64,000 nt of DNA from Brucella pseudintermedia (lineage in GTDB: Bacteria; Pseudomonadota; Alphaproteobacteria; Rhizobiales; Rhizobiaceae): contig NZ_WBWE01000003.1 in NCBI RefSeq assembly GCF_008932435.1, positions 303,055-367,054 of the forward strand, in the 5' to 3' direction. The position numbers and the translations under genes were made by a program. Below the pieces are notes generated by a model. It had not been told where the DNA came from and did no database searches. It worked only from the letters and a program-made list of their open reading frames with translations. Shown here piece after piece: positions 16,605 through 24,930 of this stretch (position 1 is the first letter of the stretch; each line of letters begins with the position of its first letter).

Positions 16605-16964
16605 TCAGCGATCCCGCTTGAGCCCTTTTTCGGCCAGTTCATCGAGATAGGTTTGCCACAGAGTGTCCTTCTCGGTTCCGAGCTTGTGGAGATAGGTCCA
16701 CGAAAACAGGCCGGTGTCGTGCATGTCGTCGAAGGTTATTCGAACGGCATAATTGCCGACCGGTTCGACCTTCATGATTTCGACGTCGCGCTTGCCGCCA
16801 ACCGTCACGCGCTGTTCCGGTGAATGGCCCTGCACTTCCGCCGAAGGTGACAGCACACGCAGCAATTCGGCGGTCAGCTCGAACTTCTGGCCATCATCAA
16901 ACGCCACCGTCAGCAGTCTGCGGTCGTGCGAAACGCGCAATTCAGTCGGCCAGACCTCGCTCAT
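16605..16964 (-). CDS. DUF971 / GBBH-like N-terminal domain protein
   Basis: A 119-residue protein beginning MSEVWPTELRVSHDRR. GGAG seven bases before this ATG favours it over the ATG at 16970, which is too close, and over an upstream frame. The sequence matches the DUF971 domain, the small iron/zinc-binding N-terminal fold of gamma-butyrobetaine hydroxylases, here on its own (blocks VGNYAVRITFDDMHDTG and FSWTYLHKLG). Stand-alone members often lie near molybdenum-cofactor or iron-sulfur genes; here moaA is divergent beside it. Function unknown. Confidence 0.85.
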   Translation of the reverse strand: MSEVWPTELRVSHDRRLLTVAFDDGQKFELTAELLRVLSPSAEVQGHSPEQRVTVGGKRDVEIMKVEPVGNYAVRITFDDMHDTGLFSWTYLHKLGTEKDTLWQTYLDELAEKGLKRDR

Positions 16965-17146
16965 AACCATTCTCCAGCTTGGATAGTCGCCAGCTTTGAT
17001 AGGCCCCGCGTTAAAATATCGCAATAGCCGCGGTCATTATTGAAAGAGCTTCGAGCGCGCCAAACTGGACAATGCAATCTGTAGGTCCTATTTCTAGGGA
17101 AACGATGCGGACATCCCTCCGCACCAAGCGGAAACAACGGCTTATG

Positions 17147-18181
17147 ATGCACACAAACCAAGCCCAGCCAATTGTTTCTCCGAATGGACCCATGATCGAT
17201 CCTTTCGGGCGCGCCGTTACCTATCTTCGCGTTTCGGTGACGGATCGCTGCGACTTCCGCTGCACCTATTGCATGGCGGAACATATGACGTTCCTGCCCA
17301 AGAAAGATTTGCTGACGCTTGAGGAACTGGATCGCCTCTGCACCGCCTTTATCGACAAGGGCGTGCGGAAGCTGCGCCTGACCGGCGGCGAGCCTTTGGT
17401 GCGCAAGAATATCATGCATCTCATCCGGCAGCTTTCGCGCCACCTGAAATCCGGCGCGCTGGATGAGCTGACTCTCACCACGAACGGATCGCAGCTCGCG
17501 CGTTTTGCCGATGAACTGGCGGATTGCGGCGTGCGGCGCATCAATGTCTCGCTGGACACGCTCGATCCGGAAAAATTTCATCAGATTACCCGTTGGGGCG
17601 ATCTGCCACGGGTTCTGGAGGGCATTGAAGCCGCCCAGCGTGCCGGTATCCGCGTCAAGATCAATGCCGTCGCACTCAAGGATTTCAACGAACACGAAAT
17701 TCCTGAACTGATCCGCTGGGCGCATGGCCGCGGCATGGACATGACCCTCATCGAAACCATGCCGATGGGCGAGATCGAGTTCGACCGCACAGAGCAATAT
17801 CTGCCGCTCTCTCAAGTGCGGGAGGATCTGTCGCGGCAGTTCACGCTGTCCGATATTCCGTATCGCACGGGTGGCCCTGCCCGCTACGTGACGATTGAAG
17901 AAACGGGCGGACGGCTTGGCTTCATCACGCCGATGACCCACAATTTCTGCGAAAGCTGCAATCGCGTCCGGCTCACCTGCACCGGCATGCTCTATATGTG
18001 CCTCGGCCAGAACGACGATGCCGATCTGCGCAAGGCCCTGCGGGAAAGCGAAAGCGATCTGCTGCTCAGCAAGGCTATCGATGAAGCCATTTCGCGCAAG
18101 CCGAAGGGGCACGATTTCATCATCGACCGCGATCATAACCGCCCGGCGGTTGCGCGCCACATGAGCCTTACCGGCGGTTGA
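17147..18181 (+). CDS. moaA: GTP 3',8-cyclase MoaA
   Basis: A 344-residue radical SAM enzyme that starts molybdenum cofactor synthesis by converting GTP to the 3',8-cyclised intermediate later turned into cyclic pyranopterin monophosphate by MoaC. The N-terminal radical SAM cluster motif is CDFRCTYC, a SAM-binding GGEPLVRKN follows, and the C-terminal second cluster uses [12 protein letters not shown]. The protein ends in the essential LTGG. ATG codons at 17144 and 17147 are both possible; the second gives the common length of 344. The frame is open further upstream but carries no family sequence. Next on the strand are a DMT transporter and mobA-mobB. Confidence 0.95.
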   Translation: MHTNQAQPIVSPNGPMIDPFGRAVTYLRVSVTDRCDFRCTYCMAEHMTFLPKKDLLTLEELDRLCTAFIDKGVRKLRLTGGEPLVRKNIMHLIRQLSRHLKSGALDELTLTTNGSQLARFADELADCGVRRINVSLDTLDPEKFHQITRWGDLPRVLEGIEAAQRAGIRVKINAVALKDFNEHEIPELIRWAHGRGMDMTLIETMPMGEIEFDRTEQYLPLSQVREDLSRQFTLSDIPYRTGGPARYVTIEETGGRLGFITPMTHNFCESCNRVRLTCTGMLYMCLGQNDDADLRKALRESESDLLLSKAIDEAISRKPKGHDFIIDRDHNRPAVARHMSLTGG

Positions 18182-18286
18182 GCTGCTTTATACTTAAAAG
18201 AACCAACAGCCCGAAATAATTGTCGCGAGATCGACTTTAACACGCTATGCAATCCAAGGCTCAGGGCCTAAACCGGATTCTGTATC

Positions 18287-19210
18287 GTGCCGCAGTCAGC
18301 AAATTTTCGTGCAAGTATTTTCATGCTTCTCGCCATGGGGACCTTCACCATTGGCGATACAATCACAAAATATCTCCTGACCGAGATGAACAGCGGGCAG
18401 TATATGCTGGTCCGCGGCATATTCGCGACGGTGCTGATCGGTTTGCTGGCCTGGCGCCGCGGGGCGTTGCGCAATCTTTCGCTGGAAAAGATGACAATCC
18501 TGCGGGTCGTGGGCGAAGTCGTTGCTACGATCACCTATATCTACTCCCTTGGCCATCTTTCCCAGGCATTCTGTTCTGCCGTCTTTCAGGCAACGCCGCT
18601 TGTCGTGACGCTTGGAGCAGCTCTGTTCCTGAAGGAGAAAGTGGGCTGGCGCCGCTGGTGCTGCATTCTTGCCGGTCTGGCTGGCGTTCTCATCATCATC
18701 CGCCCCGGTACGGATGGCGCTGCCAGTCTTACCGCTGTCGGCGTGCTTCTTGCCAGCGTCTGTTTTGCTGCCACGCGAGACATTGCCACGCGCCGCGTGC
18801 CGGCGCATGTCCCCACCCTCTATCTATCGACGTTGACGGCAGGCGCGATATCGCTGACAGGCGGCGCGCTGACAGTTCCCATGGGCGGATGGCAGCCGCT
18901 TGGAATGTCAGCTGTCGGCGCAATGGCGGTTGCTGCCGTTCTCCTTCTCGTCGGCTATCATTTCATCATTCTGGCGATGCGCGAAGGAGAAGTTTCGTTC
19001 GTTTCGCCATTCCGATATTCCAGCCTGCTCTGGGCAATCGGCCTCAGCACTCTGGTCTTCGGCGAAGCGCCTGACATATACACGATCATCGGATCGATTC
19101 TGGTGGTCGGAAGCGGCGTCTACATGGTCTATCGCGAAAACGTATTGAAGAAGCGCGAGCGCAACAAAAGCACGCTCGCGACAATCCCGACCGGCGTGGA
19201 ACCCTCATGA
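18287..19210 (+). CDS. DMT (EamA) family transporter
   Basis: A 307-residue inner membrane protein with about ten transmembrane helices arranged as two EamA repeats, with YIYSLGHLSQAFCSAVFQATPL in the first half and RYSSLLWAIGLSTLVFGEAPD in the second. The basic C-terminus is cytoplasmic. The substrate is unknown; relatives move amino acids, nucleosides or drugs. Its TGA overlaps the mobA ATG in an ATGA (19207-19210), so the three genes to mobB are translationally coupled, while moaA lies about 100 bases upstream. A role tied to molybdenum cofactor is only a guess from this context. Confidence 0.88.
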   Translation: MPQSANFRASIFMLLAMGTFTIGDTITKYLLTEMNSGQYMLVRGIFATVLIGLLAWRRGALRNLSLEKMTILRVVGEVVATITYIYSLGHLSQAFCSAVFQATPLVVTLGAALFLKEKVGWRRWCCILAGLAGVLIIIRPGTDGAASLTAVGVLLASVCFAATRDIATRRVPAHVPTLYLSTLTAGAISLTGGALTVPMGGWQPLGMSAVGAMAVAAVLLLVGYHFIILAMREGEVSFVSPFRYSSLLWAIGLSTLVFGEAPDIYTIIGSILVVGSGVYMVYRENVLKKRERNKSTLATIPTGVEPS

Positions 19211-19839
19211 TTGCAGGAGCCATCATTGCCGGCGGGCTTTCCAGCCGCATGAAGGAAGGTGGCGTCGCGGGCGACAAGTTCCTTCAGCCACTTGATGGCA
19301 CCAGCTCCGTCATTGCCCATGTCATCGCGCGGCTCAGACCACAGGTCGAAACTCTGATTATCAACGCGAACACCGAGGATACGCGCCTCAGCGACCTCGG
19401 ACTTTCGGTCATAAGGGACCTGCCTTCAAAACATGGCGGTCCGCTGGTCGGCATCCTGACGGCGCTGACATACGCGCACGAGACTTCTCTTTTGCTGACA
19501 GCGGCAGCCGATACGCCATTCGTGCCACATGATCTCGCCGACCGCCTTCTGGCGCGCCGCGATCAGACGGGAGCGCGCATCGTTCTCGCCACATCCTTGG
19601 AACAAATCCATCCGATTTTCGGTCTGTGGGAAACGGGGCTCGCAAAAGAACTGTCCGCCTGGCTCGCCGGTACGAACAAGGCCAGCGTCCTTTCGTTCGC
19701 TAAACACATAGGTTTTGAGACTGCCGATTTTCCGCTTGCCTTCGCTGGCGATAGCCCGGAAACATATGACCCGTTCTTCAACATCAACCGGCCCGACGAT
19801 CTCGTCGCGGCCCGAAAACTGGCTGGGTCGATGAAATGA
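19207..19839 (+). CDS. mobA: molybdenum cofactor guanylyltransferase MobA
   Basis: A 210-residue nucleotidyltransferase that adds GMP from GTP to Mo-molybdopterin, making the bis-MGD precursor used by DMSO-reductase family enzymes. The N-terminal motif GAIIAGGLSSRMKEGG with a later DKF binds the nucleotide, and AAADTPFVP holds the metal-binding Asp. Starts and stops overlap by four bases with both neighbours. Presence of mobA and mobB implies that the organism has bis-MGD enzymes such as periplasmic nitrate reductase or formate dehydrogenase elsewhere. Confidence 0.94.
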   Translation: MIAGAIIAGGLSSRMKEGGVAGDKFLQPLDGTSSVIAHVIARLRPQVETLIINANTEDTRLSDLGLSVIRDLPSKHGGPLVGILTALTYAHETSLLLTAAADTPFVPHDLADRLLARRDQTGARIVLATSLEQIHPIFGLWETGLAKELSAWLAGTNKASVLSFAKHIGFETADFPLAFAGDSPETYDPFFNINRPDDLVAARKLAGSMK

Positions 19840-20339
19840 ACCAGAAGCTTTTCGGTATTACCGGCTGGAAAAATTCCGGCAAGACGACGATGACCGAGCG
19901 TCTGGTTGCATGCCTGACCGCCCGTGGATACCGCATCGCGACGATCAAGCACGCCCATCACAATTTCGACATCGATCATGAGGGAACCGATTCCTGGCGA
20001 CATCGAAAAGCCGGAGCGGCGGAAGTCGCAATAGTCTCGTCGCAACGCTACGCCATCATGCATGAGAGCCTGGGCGAAGAAGAGCCTTCTTTGCATGAGA
20101 TTGCCGCCAAGCTGGCGCCCTGCGATCTGGTTCTGGTCGAAGGCTACAAGCGAGAAACGCATAAGAAAATCGAGTTGCGCCGCCGGGGCAGCCATGAAGG
20201 TCCGCCGCTTTCCGCCGACGATCCGACTGTCGTCGCCGTTGCCAGCGACGAGCCATATCCCATGGAAAAAGTCCCCGTGTTCAGCATCGATGATATTGAG
20301 AAAATAGCCGATTTTATCGAATGTGAGATGGGGCTATGA
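19836..20339 (+). CDS. mobB: molybdopterin-guanine dinucleotide biosynthesis adaptor MobB
   Basis: A 167-residue P-loop GTPase with Walker A GWKNSGKTTM near the N-terminus, IKHAHHNFDIDHEGTDSWRH (the MobB switch region) and LVEGYKRE, a Walker B-like segment. It binds GTP and supports MobA in attaching GMP to molybdopterin; it is not strictly essential in E. coli. It is the last gene of the coupled set. Confidence 0.93.
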   Translation: MNQKLFGITGWKNSGKTTMTERLVACLTARGYRIATIKHAHHNFDIDHEGTDSWRHRKAGAAEVAIVSSQRYAIMHESLGEEEPSLHEIAAKLAPCDLVLVEGYKRETHKKIELRRRGSHEGPPLSADDPTVVAVASDEPYPMEKVPVFSIDDIEKIADFIECEMGL

Positions 20340-20681
20340 GTAACTCCCTATAGATTGCCATACAGATAGTTATTTCCGTTATGCTGATTTAAAAACATAC
20401 GGAAAAGGCCGACGAATCCACGTTTAAGACACACAATTTAATTACACGGACCATCTTGCCAATTGTCCAAAAATGGTGGGAATATCGCAAGCAGACCCGA
20501 TGGTGGAGATGGAAGCGCGAAAAAATATTGCGCATGATCGGCTCAACCATCTATTGGTAACGACAGGGGGAATCCGCTGCCAAACGTGCAATTTTAAGTT
20601 ACACGGTCGCGACTACCCCTTAAGCGGCTGAACCAGAAGAAATAATCAGGGAACCAGCCAGAACAAACGAGAGGACTGAAA
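20340..20681 (+). promoter_or_regulatory. upstream region of the amino acid ABC importer
   Basis: No gene is seen. Two imperfect direct repeats, CAATTTAATTACACGG (20434-20449) and CAATTTTAAGTTACACGG (20589-20606), lie 155 bases apart, the second about 75 bases before the start codon of the binding-protein gene. They may be regulator sites or promoter elements. Confidence 0.45.
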
Positions 20682-21488
20682 ATGCGCGTAATGAAGCGTA
20701 TCGCCGCTGCAGCATCGGTTGCAGCACTGGCAATGACGATTGGCAGCATGGCTGCTGGCGTTGCACATGCAGAAGAGCCCCTCAAGCTCAAGATCGGCAC
20801 CGAAGGCGCCTATCCTCCTTTCAATTTCATCAAGCCGGACGGTACCCTCTCGGGCTTCGACGTCGATATCGCCAAGGCCCTCTGCGAGGAGATGAAAGCC
20901 GAGTGCGAATTCGTCACCCAGGAGTGGGATGGCGCTATTCCCGCGCTTCAGGCTGGCAAGTTCGACGCCTTCATCGCCTCCATGTCCATTACGGACGAGC
21001 GCAAGAAGCAGGTCGACTTTTCCAATAAATATTACAACACGCCTCCCGGCATTGCGGCTCCCAAAGACACCGACATCAAGGGTGTGACCAAGGAAGACCT
21101 CGCAGGCAAGACCATCGGCGTACAGGTTTCCACCACGCACTCCAACTACTCGGAAAAGACCTTTACCGACAGCACGATCAAGGCTTATCCGACGGCGGAA
21201 GAATACCGCCTTGATCTCGCCAATGGCCGTCTCGACGCCGTCAACGACGACAGCGTGACGCTGGCCGAATGGCTGAAGACGCCGGATGGCGCCTGCTGCA
21301 AGATGGTCGGCACGTTCCCGCCGGTTGTCGAAATCCACGGTCCGGGCGCCGGTGTCGCCTTCAAGAAGGGCCGCCCGGAACTGGTTGAAAAGTTCAACGC
21401 GGCCATCAAGGCCATCCGCGCGAACGGCAAGTACAAGGAAGTCAACGACAAGTACTTCGACTTTGACGCTTATGGCGCTGAAAACTAA
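20682..21488 (+). CDS. polar amino acid ABC transporter, substrate-binding protein
   Basis: A 268-residue periplasmic protein with a signal peptide (about residues 4-30, ending GVAHA-EE) and the family 3 binding-protein fold, shown by the start GTEGAYPPFNFIKPDGTLSG followed by FDVDIAKALCEEMKAECEFV. It resembles lysine/arginine/ornithine, octopine and histidine binding proteins (HisJ/ArtJ type), so a basic amino acid is the best guess. AGAGGA lies seven bases before the ATG. The two permease genes follow, but no ATPase gene is present in this cluster. High expression is expected for a binding protein, and the leader carries paired repeats. Confidence 0.93.
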   Translation: MRVMKRIAAAASVAALAMTIGSMAAGVAHAEEPLKLKIGTEGAYPPFNFIKPDGTLSGFDVDIAKALCEEMKAECEFVTQEWDGAIPALQAGKFDAFIASMSITDERKKQVDFSNKYYNTPPGIAAPKDTDIKGVTKEDLAGKTIGVQVSTTHSNYSEKTFTDSTIKAYPTAEEYRLDLANGRLDAVNDDSVTLAEWLKTPDGACCKMVGTFPPVVEIHGPGAGVAFKKGRPELVEKFNAAIKAIRANGKYKEVNDKYFDFDAYGAEN

Positions 21489-21633
21489 TCCCAAATGATA
21501 GACATGCGCCGGTTTGCGTTTCGTCAAACCGGCGCAAAACATTTTTACGGGCATGCCGCACAAGCCTGGCCGGGGCTGATCCTCGCGGGCGATAAAAACA
21601 CAGGCAAATGCCTTCAGGAAAAAGAACAGGCGC

Positions 21634-22356
21634 ATGGAACATTACGCCACTTTGTTGGGTTTCGGCCCGGACGGTTGGGGGGCAAGCATTGCCTGGGGCC
21701 TTCTGGTTACCGTCTCGCTGGCTCTCGCAACACTTCCCGTCGGTCTCGCACTCGGATTTCTGGTTGCCGTCGGCAAACAATCCAGCGAACCGTCAATAAG
21801 GCTCGCAGCGAATATCTACACCACTATCTTTCGTGGCTTGCCTGAGCTTCTGACCCTCTTTCTCGTTTATTTCGGCGCCTCGCTTGGCCTTCAACGGCTT
21901 TTGAGCCTGTTCGGTGTCGACGCCAATGTCGAAATCAATGCTTTCGGCGCAGGTATGGTCGCGCTGGGCTTCGTCTTCTCGTCCTATTCGAGCGAAGTCT
22001 TCCTCTCGGCATTCCGCGCCATCCCGCGCGGGCAATATGAAGGCGGCTATGCGGTCGGCCTGTCGCACTGGCAGACCATGCGCAAGGTCATCCTGCCGCA
22101 ATTGATCCGTATCGCCCTGCCCGGACTTGCCAATCTGTGGCTGGTGCTTCTCAAGGATACATCGCTGGTTTCGGTCATCACCCTGTCCGATATCCTGCGG
22201 CAGACCTCCATTGCCGCGCGCGTGACCAAGGAACCGTTCCTGTTCTTTGGCATCGCCTGCCTGCTCTATCTGGTCCTCGCAATCATCTCGTCCTACTTCA
22301 TCGACCGCATTGCCCGTTGGGCCGATGCAGGCGCCAACCGTTCGCGAGGTGCGTGA
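21634..22356 (+). CDS. polar amino acid ABC transporter permease (HisQ type)
   Basis: A 240-residue inner membrane permease with about five helices and the ABC coupling motif EAA-like segment EGGYAVGLSHWQTMRKVILP, where the conserved G is three residues after the start of the L-S-H stretch. FRGLPELLTLFLVYFG is the usual HisQ-family signature. It pairs with the next gene, four of whose bases follow after one spacer base. The ATPase that would dock here is encoded elsewhere. Confidence 0.92.
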   Translation: MEHYATLLGFGPDGWGASIAWGLLVTVSLALATLPVGLALGFLVAVGKQSSEPSIRLAANIYTTIFRGLPELLTLFLVYFGASLGLQRLLSLFGVDANVEINAFGAGMVALGFVFSSYSSEVFLSAFRAIPRGQYEGGYAVGLSHWQTMRKVILPQLIRIALPGLANLWLVLLKDTSLVSVITLSDILRQTSIAARVTKEPFLFFGIACLLYLVLAIISSYFIDRIARWADAGANRSRGA

Positions 22357-22357
22357 C

Positions 22358-23191
22358 ATGAGCCAGACGGTTTCCAACACGACAATTCCGGCGATGGCCC
22401 CGCCGCCAGTAGAAAAGCAATGGACGCGAATGCGCGTTGCGGGTCACATCATAGTTGCTCTCTGGTTTCTCCTCTTCTCCGGTCTTGCGATCTATCTCTA
22501 TAATGCATGGCGGGTCGATCTGTTTGAAACCTACGGGCCGCGCTACTGGTCCGGGCTCCTGATAACGCTGAAGCTGGTCGCCATCTCCGTCGTCATAGGC
22601 GCGCTGCTCTCGCTTCCGATCACCGCCGCACGCATGTCCAGCAATCGGTGGCTTCGCGGAATTGCCTTCGGCTACGTCTATTTCTTCCGCGGCACGCCGC
22701 TGCTCGCCCAGACCTTCCTTATCTATTACGGGTTCGGCACCTTTCGTCCATTTCTTGAAAGCATCGGGCTTTGGGTGTTCTTCCGCGACGCATGGAATTG
22801 TGCAATTTTGGCATTTTCGCTCAACACGGCGGCTTATCAGGCTGAAATTCTGCGCGGCGCCATCCAGAGCGTGGCGCCCGGCCAATGGGAAGGTGCCGCC
22901 GCTCTTGGCATCTCGAAGCGTGTGACCTTCTGGAAGGTCATTCTTCCGCAGGCGCTTATCGTGGCGTTGCGTCCTTACGGCAACGAAATCATCCTGATGA
23001 TCAAGGGTTCGGCCATTGTGGCGATCATCACCGTGCTCGACCTGATGGGCGAAACGCGCCGCGCCTATTCGCGGACTTTCGATTTCCAGACCTATCTCTG
23101 GGCTGCGGTCATTTATCTGGTGATTGTCGAATGCCTGCGGCACGTGTGGGATTTTCTCGAACGACGGCTGACACGTCATCTTGTTCGCTAG
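22358..23191 (+). CDS. polar amino acid ABC transporter permease (HisM type)
   Basis: A 277-residue permease from the ATG at 22358, one base after the stop of the previous permease gene. The frame is open further upstream, but that part overlaps the HisQ-type gene. A long hydrophilic start (about 30 residues) precedes five to six helices. FRGTPLLAQTFLIYYG and the coupling segment QWEGAAALGISKRVTFWKVI identify the family. Both subunits together form the heterodimeric channel; the cognate ATP-binding protein is not next to them. Confidence 0.91.
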   Translation: MSQTVSNTTIPAMAPPPVEKQWTRMRVAGHIIVALWFLLFSGLAIYLYNAWRVDLFETYGPRYWSGLLITLKLVAISVVIGALLSLPITAARMSSNRWLRGIAFGYVYFFRGTPLLAQTFLIYYGFGTFRPFLESIGLWVFFRDAWNCAILAFSLNTAAYQAEILRGAIQSVAPGQWEGAAALGISKRVTFWKVILPQALIVALRPYGNEIILMIKGSAIVAIITVLDLMGETRRAYSRTFDFQTYLWAAVIYLVIVECLRHVWDFLERRLTRHLVR

Positions 23192-23290
23192 AGCAATTCC
23201 TGTTCGCAGTTTTGCCGGAAATGCTCTGGAGATCACTAAATAGGCATAATCCAAAATATCGTCCCCGGAAGTCTTGCGGCTTTCGGGGAC
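23189..23290. repeat. intergenic palindromes after the permease gene
   Basis: AGAGCAATTCC (23192-23202) and GGAAATGCTCT (23218-23228) form a stem with one mismatch, related to the AGAGC/TTCC motifs of the longer intergenic repeats at 13594 and 33160. GTCCCCGGAAG (23261-23271) and CTTTCGGGGAC (23279-23289) form a second hairpin that could end transcription, with TCTGTTT after it. Confidence 0.6.
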
Positions 23291-23337
23291 GATCTGTTTA
23301 GAATGCAGCTTTCGACGGGAATGCAACAGGCTGAGTC

Positions 23338-23958
23338 ATGCTGAAAATCTGGGGTCGTATCAATTCCACGAATGTGAAGAAGGCGCTCTGGATAGCGTGC
23401 GAACTTGATCTTGCCTATGAGCAGATCGACGTGGGCGGCCAATTCGGCGGCTTGAAAGATCCCGCTTATCTTGCTCGCAATCCAAACGGGCTGATCCCGC
23501 TGCTGGAAGACGGCGACACTGTCTTGTGGGAATCCAATACCATCACCCGCTATCTTGCGGCAGTTTACGGCAAGGGAACGTTGTGGATCGAAGATCCGGC
23601 CAAGCGGGCGCAGGCTGAGAAATGGATGGACTGGGCTTCCACATCCCTCGCCTCCAATTTCAGCGATGTCATAAAGCATCTGGTCCGGCTGCCGGAGGCG
23701 GAACGCGATCCCGCTGTTCTGGAACGCGGTCTTCAGGGGCTTGCTCAATCCATGCGCATTGCCAATGACGGTCTCAAGGGTGCTGCCTGGTTCTCGGACG
23801 ACCATTTCGGTATCGGCGACATCCCCATAGGGTGTTATGCATATGCATGGTTCGAGTTTCCGATCGAGCGCCCCTCTCTTCCGCGACTGGAAGACTGGTA
23901 TGAGCGTTTGAAACAGCGTCCGGCCTATCAGGCAGCCGTTATGACGCCTCTCACCTGA
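23338..23958 (+). CDS. glutathione S-transferase family protein
   Basis: A 206-residue protein with the thioredoxin-like N-terminal domain (WGRINSTNVKKALWIACELD), the glutathione-binding ESNTITRYLA and an all-helical C-terminal domain. The usual start residue of the catalytic helix, Ser or Cys, would be Ser in INSTN. It probably conjugates or reduces small electrophiles. The gene is followed at 31 bases by the dehydrogenase gene, and both are likely co-transcribed. Confidence 0.9.
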   Translation: MLKIWGRINSTNVKKALWIACELDLAYEQIDVGGQFGGLKDPAYLARNPNGLIPLLEDGDTVLWESNTITRYLAAVYGKGTLWIEDPAKRAQAEKWMDWASTSLASNFSDVIKHLVRLPEAERDPAVLERGLQGLAQSMRIANDGLKGAAWFSDDHFGIGDIPIGCYAYAWFEFPIERPSLPRLEDWYERLKQRPAYQAAVMTPLT

Positions 23959-23988
23959 ATGGTTACATCTATACAGAGGAATGAACGA

Positions 23989-24867
23989 ATGACGATACCC
24001 GCTAAAGTCGCCTTTTTGGGTTTGGGCGTCATGGGCTATCCCATGGCAGGACATCTCAAGAACAAGGGCGGTCACGACGTCACGGTTTATAACCGCACGA
24101 CGGCGAAGGCCGAAAAATGGGCGAAGGAATTTGACGGCAGCTTTGCGCCAACGCCCGCCGAAGCAGTGCGCGACGCGGACTTTGTTTTCGCCTGTGTCGG
24201 CAATGACGATGATCTTCGCTCCGTCACCATCGGTCCGGATGGCGCTTTCTCGGCCATGAAGAAGGATGCGATCTTCATCGACAATACCACTGCATCCGCC
24301 GAAGTTGCCCGCGAATTGGACGCCGAAGCACAAAAGCGTGGCTTTCACTTCATCGATGCGCCCGTCTCCGGCGGGCAGGCAGGCGCTGAAAACGGTGTGC
24401 TGACGGTCATGGTTGGAGCGCCGGAAGCTGTTTTTGAGCGCGCCAAACCGGTCATTGATGCTTATGCGCGCATGGTCGGCCTCATGGGACCGGTCGGCTC
24501 GGGCCAGCTTGCAAAGATGGTCAACCAGATATGCATTGCGGGTCTCGTTCAAGGGCTGGCGGAAGGCATCCATTTCGGCAAGAAGGCTGGTCTTGATATC
24601 GAAAAGCTGATCTCGGTGATCTCCAAGGGAGCAGCCGGCTCATGGCAGATGGAAAACCGCTCCGGCACTATGAACCAGGGCAAATATGATTTCGGTTTTG
24701 CTGTCGACTGGATGCGCAAGGACCTTGGCATCTGCCTTGAGGAAGCTGACCGCAATGGTGCGCTTCTGCCGGTTACGGCTCTCGTGGACCAGTTCTACAA
24801 GGAAGTGCAGAAAATCGGCGGCGGCCGCTGGGATACGTCTTCACTCCTTGCCCGGCTAGAACAGTAA
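23989..24867 (+). CDS. NAD(P)-dependent beta-hydroxyacid dehydrogenase (3-hydroxyisobutyrate dehydrogenase family)
   Basis: A 292-residue enzyme. The N-terminal Rossmann fold shows FLGLGVMGYPMAGHL, the substrate loop is FIDAPVSGGQAGAENG (the family's D-A-P-V-S-G-G), and the catalytic lysine lies in GSGQLAKMVNQ. GAGGA eight bases before the ATG at 23989 fixes the start; the longer open frame upstream is not used. The substrate may be 3-hydroxyisobutyrate, tartronate semialdehyde or a related acid. A bidirectional terminator follows. Confidence 0.92.
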   Translation: MTIPAKVAFLGLGVMGYPMAGHLKNKGGHDVTVYNRTTAKAEKWAKEFDGSFAPTPAEAVRDADFVFACVGNDDDLRSVTIGPDGAFSAMKKDAIFIDNTTASAEVARELDAEAQKRGFHFIDAPVSGGQAGAENGVLTVMVGAPEAVFERAKPVIDAYARMVGLMGPVGSGQLAKMVNQICIAGLVQGLAEGIHFGKKAGLDIEKLISVISKGAAGSWQMENRSGTMNQGKYDFGFAVDWMRKDLGICLEEADRNGALLPVTALVDQFYKEVQKIGGGRWDTSSLLARLEQ

Positions 24868-24885
24868 TTCATTACCGCGCCAAAC

Positions 24886-24915
24886 GAAAAAAGCCCGGCA
24901 ATACCGGGCTTTTTC
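24886..24915. terminator. bidirectional terminator
   Basis: AAAAAGCCCGG-CAATA... wait-free stem: AAAGCCCGG pairs with CCGGGCTTT around AATA, with A-tracts left and T-tracts right. It lies between the dehydrogenase and the convergent FadL-type gene. Confidence 0.88.
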
Positions 24916-24930
24916 ACGAGTATCGAATTT

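Noticed and set aside
24886..24915. Note on the terminator stem at this position
   Set aside because: An initial reading placed the loop as five bases (CAATA); the stem AAAGCCCGG with CCGGGCTTT is the supported part, and the exact loop boundary does not change the call.
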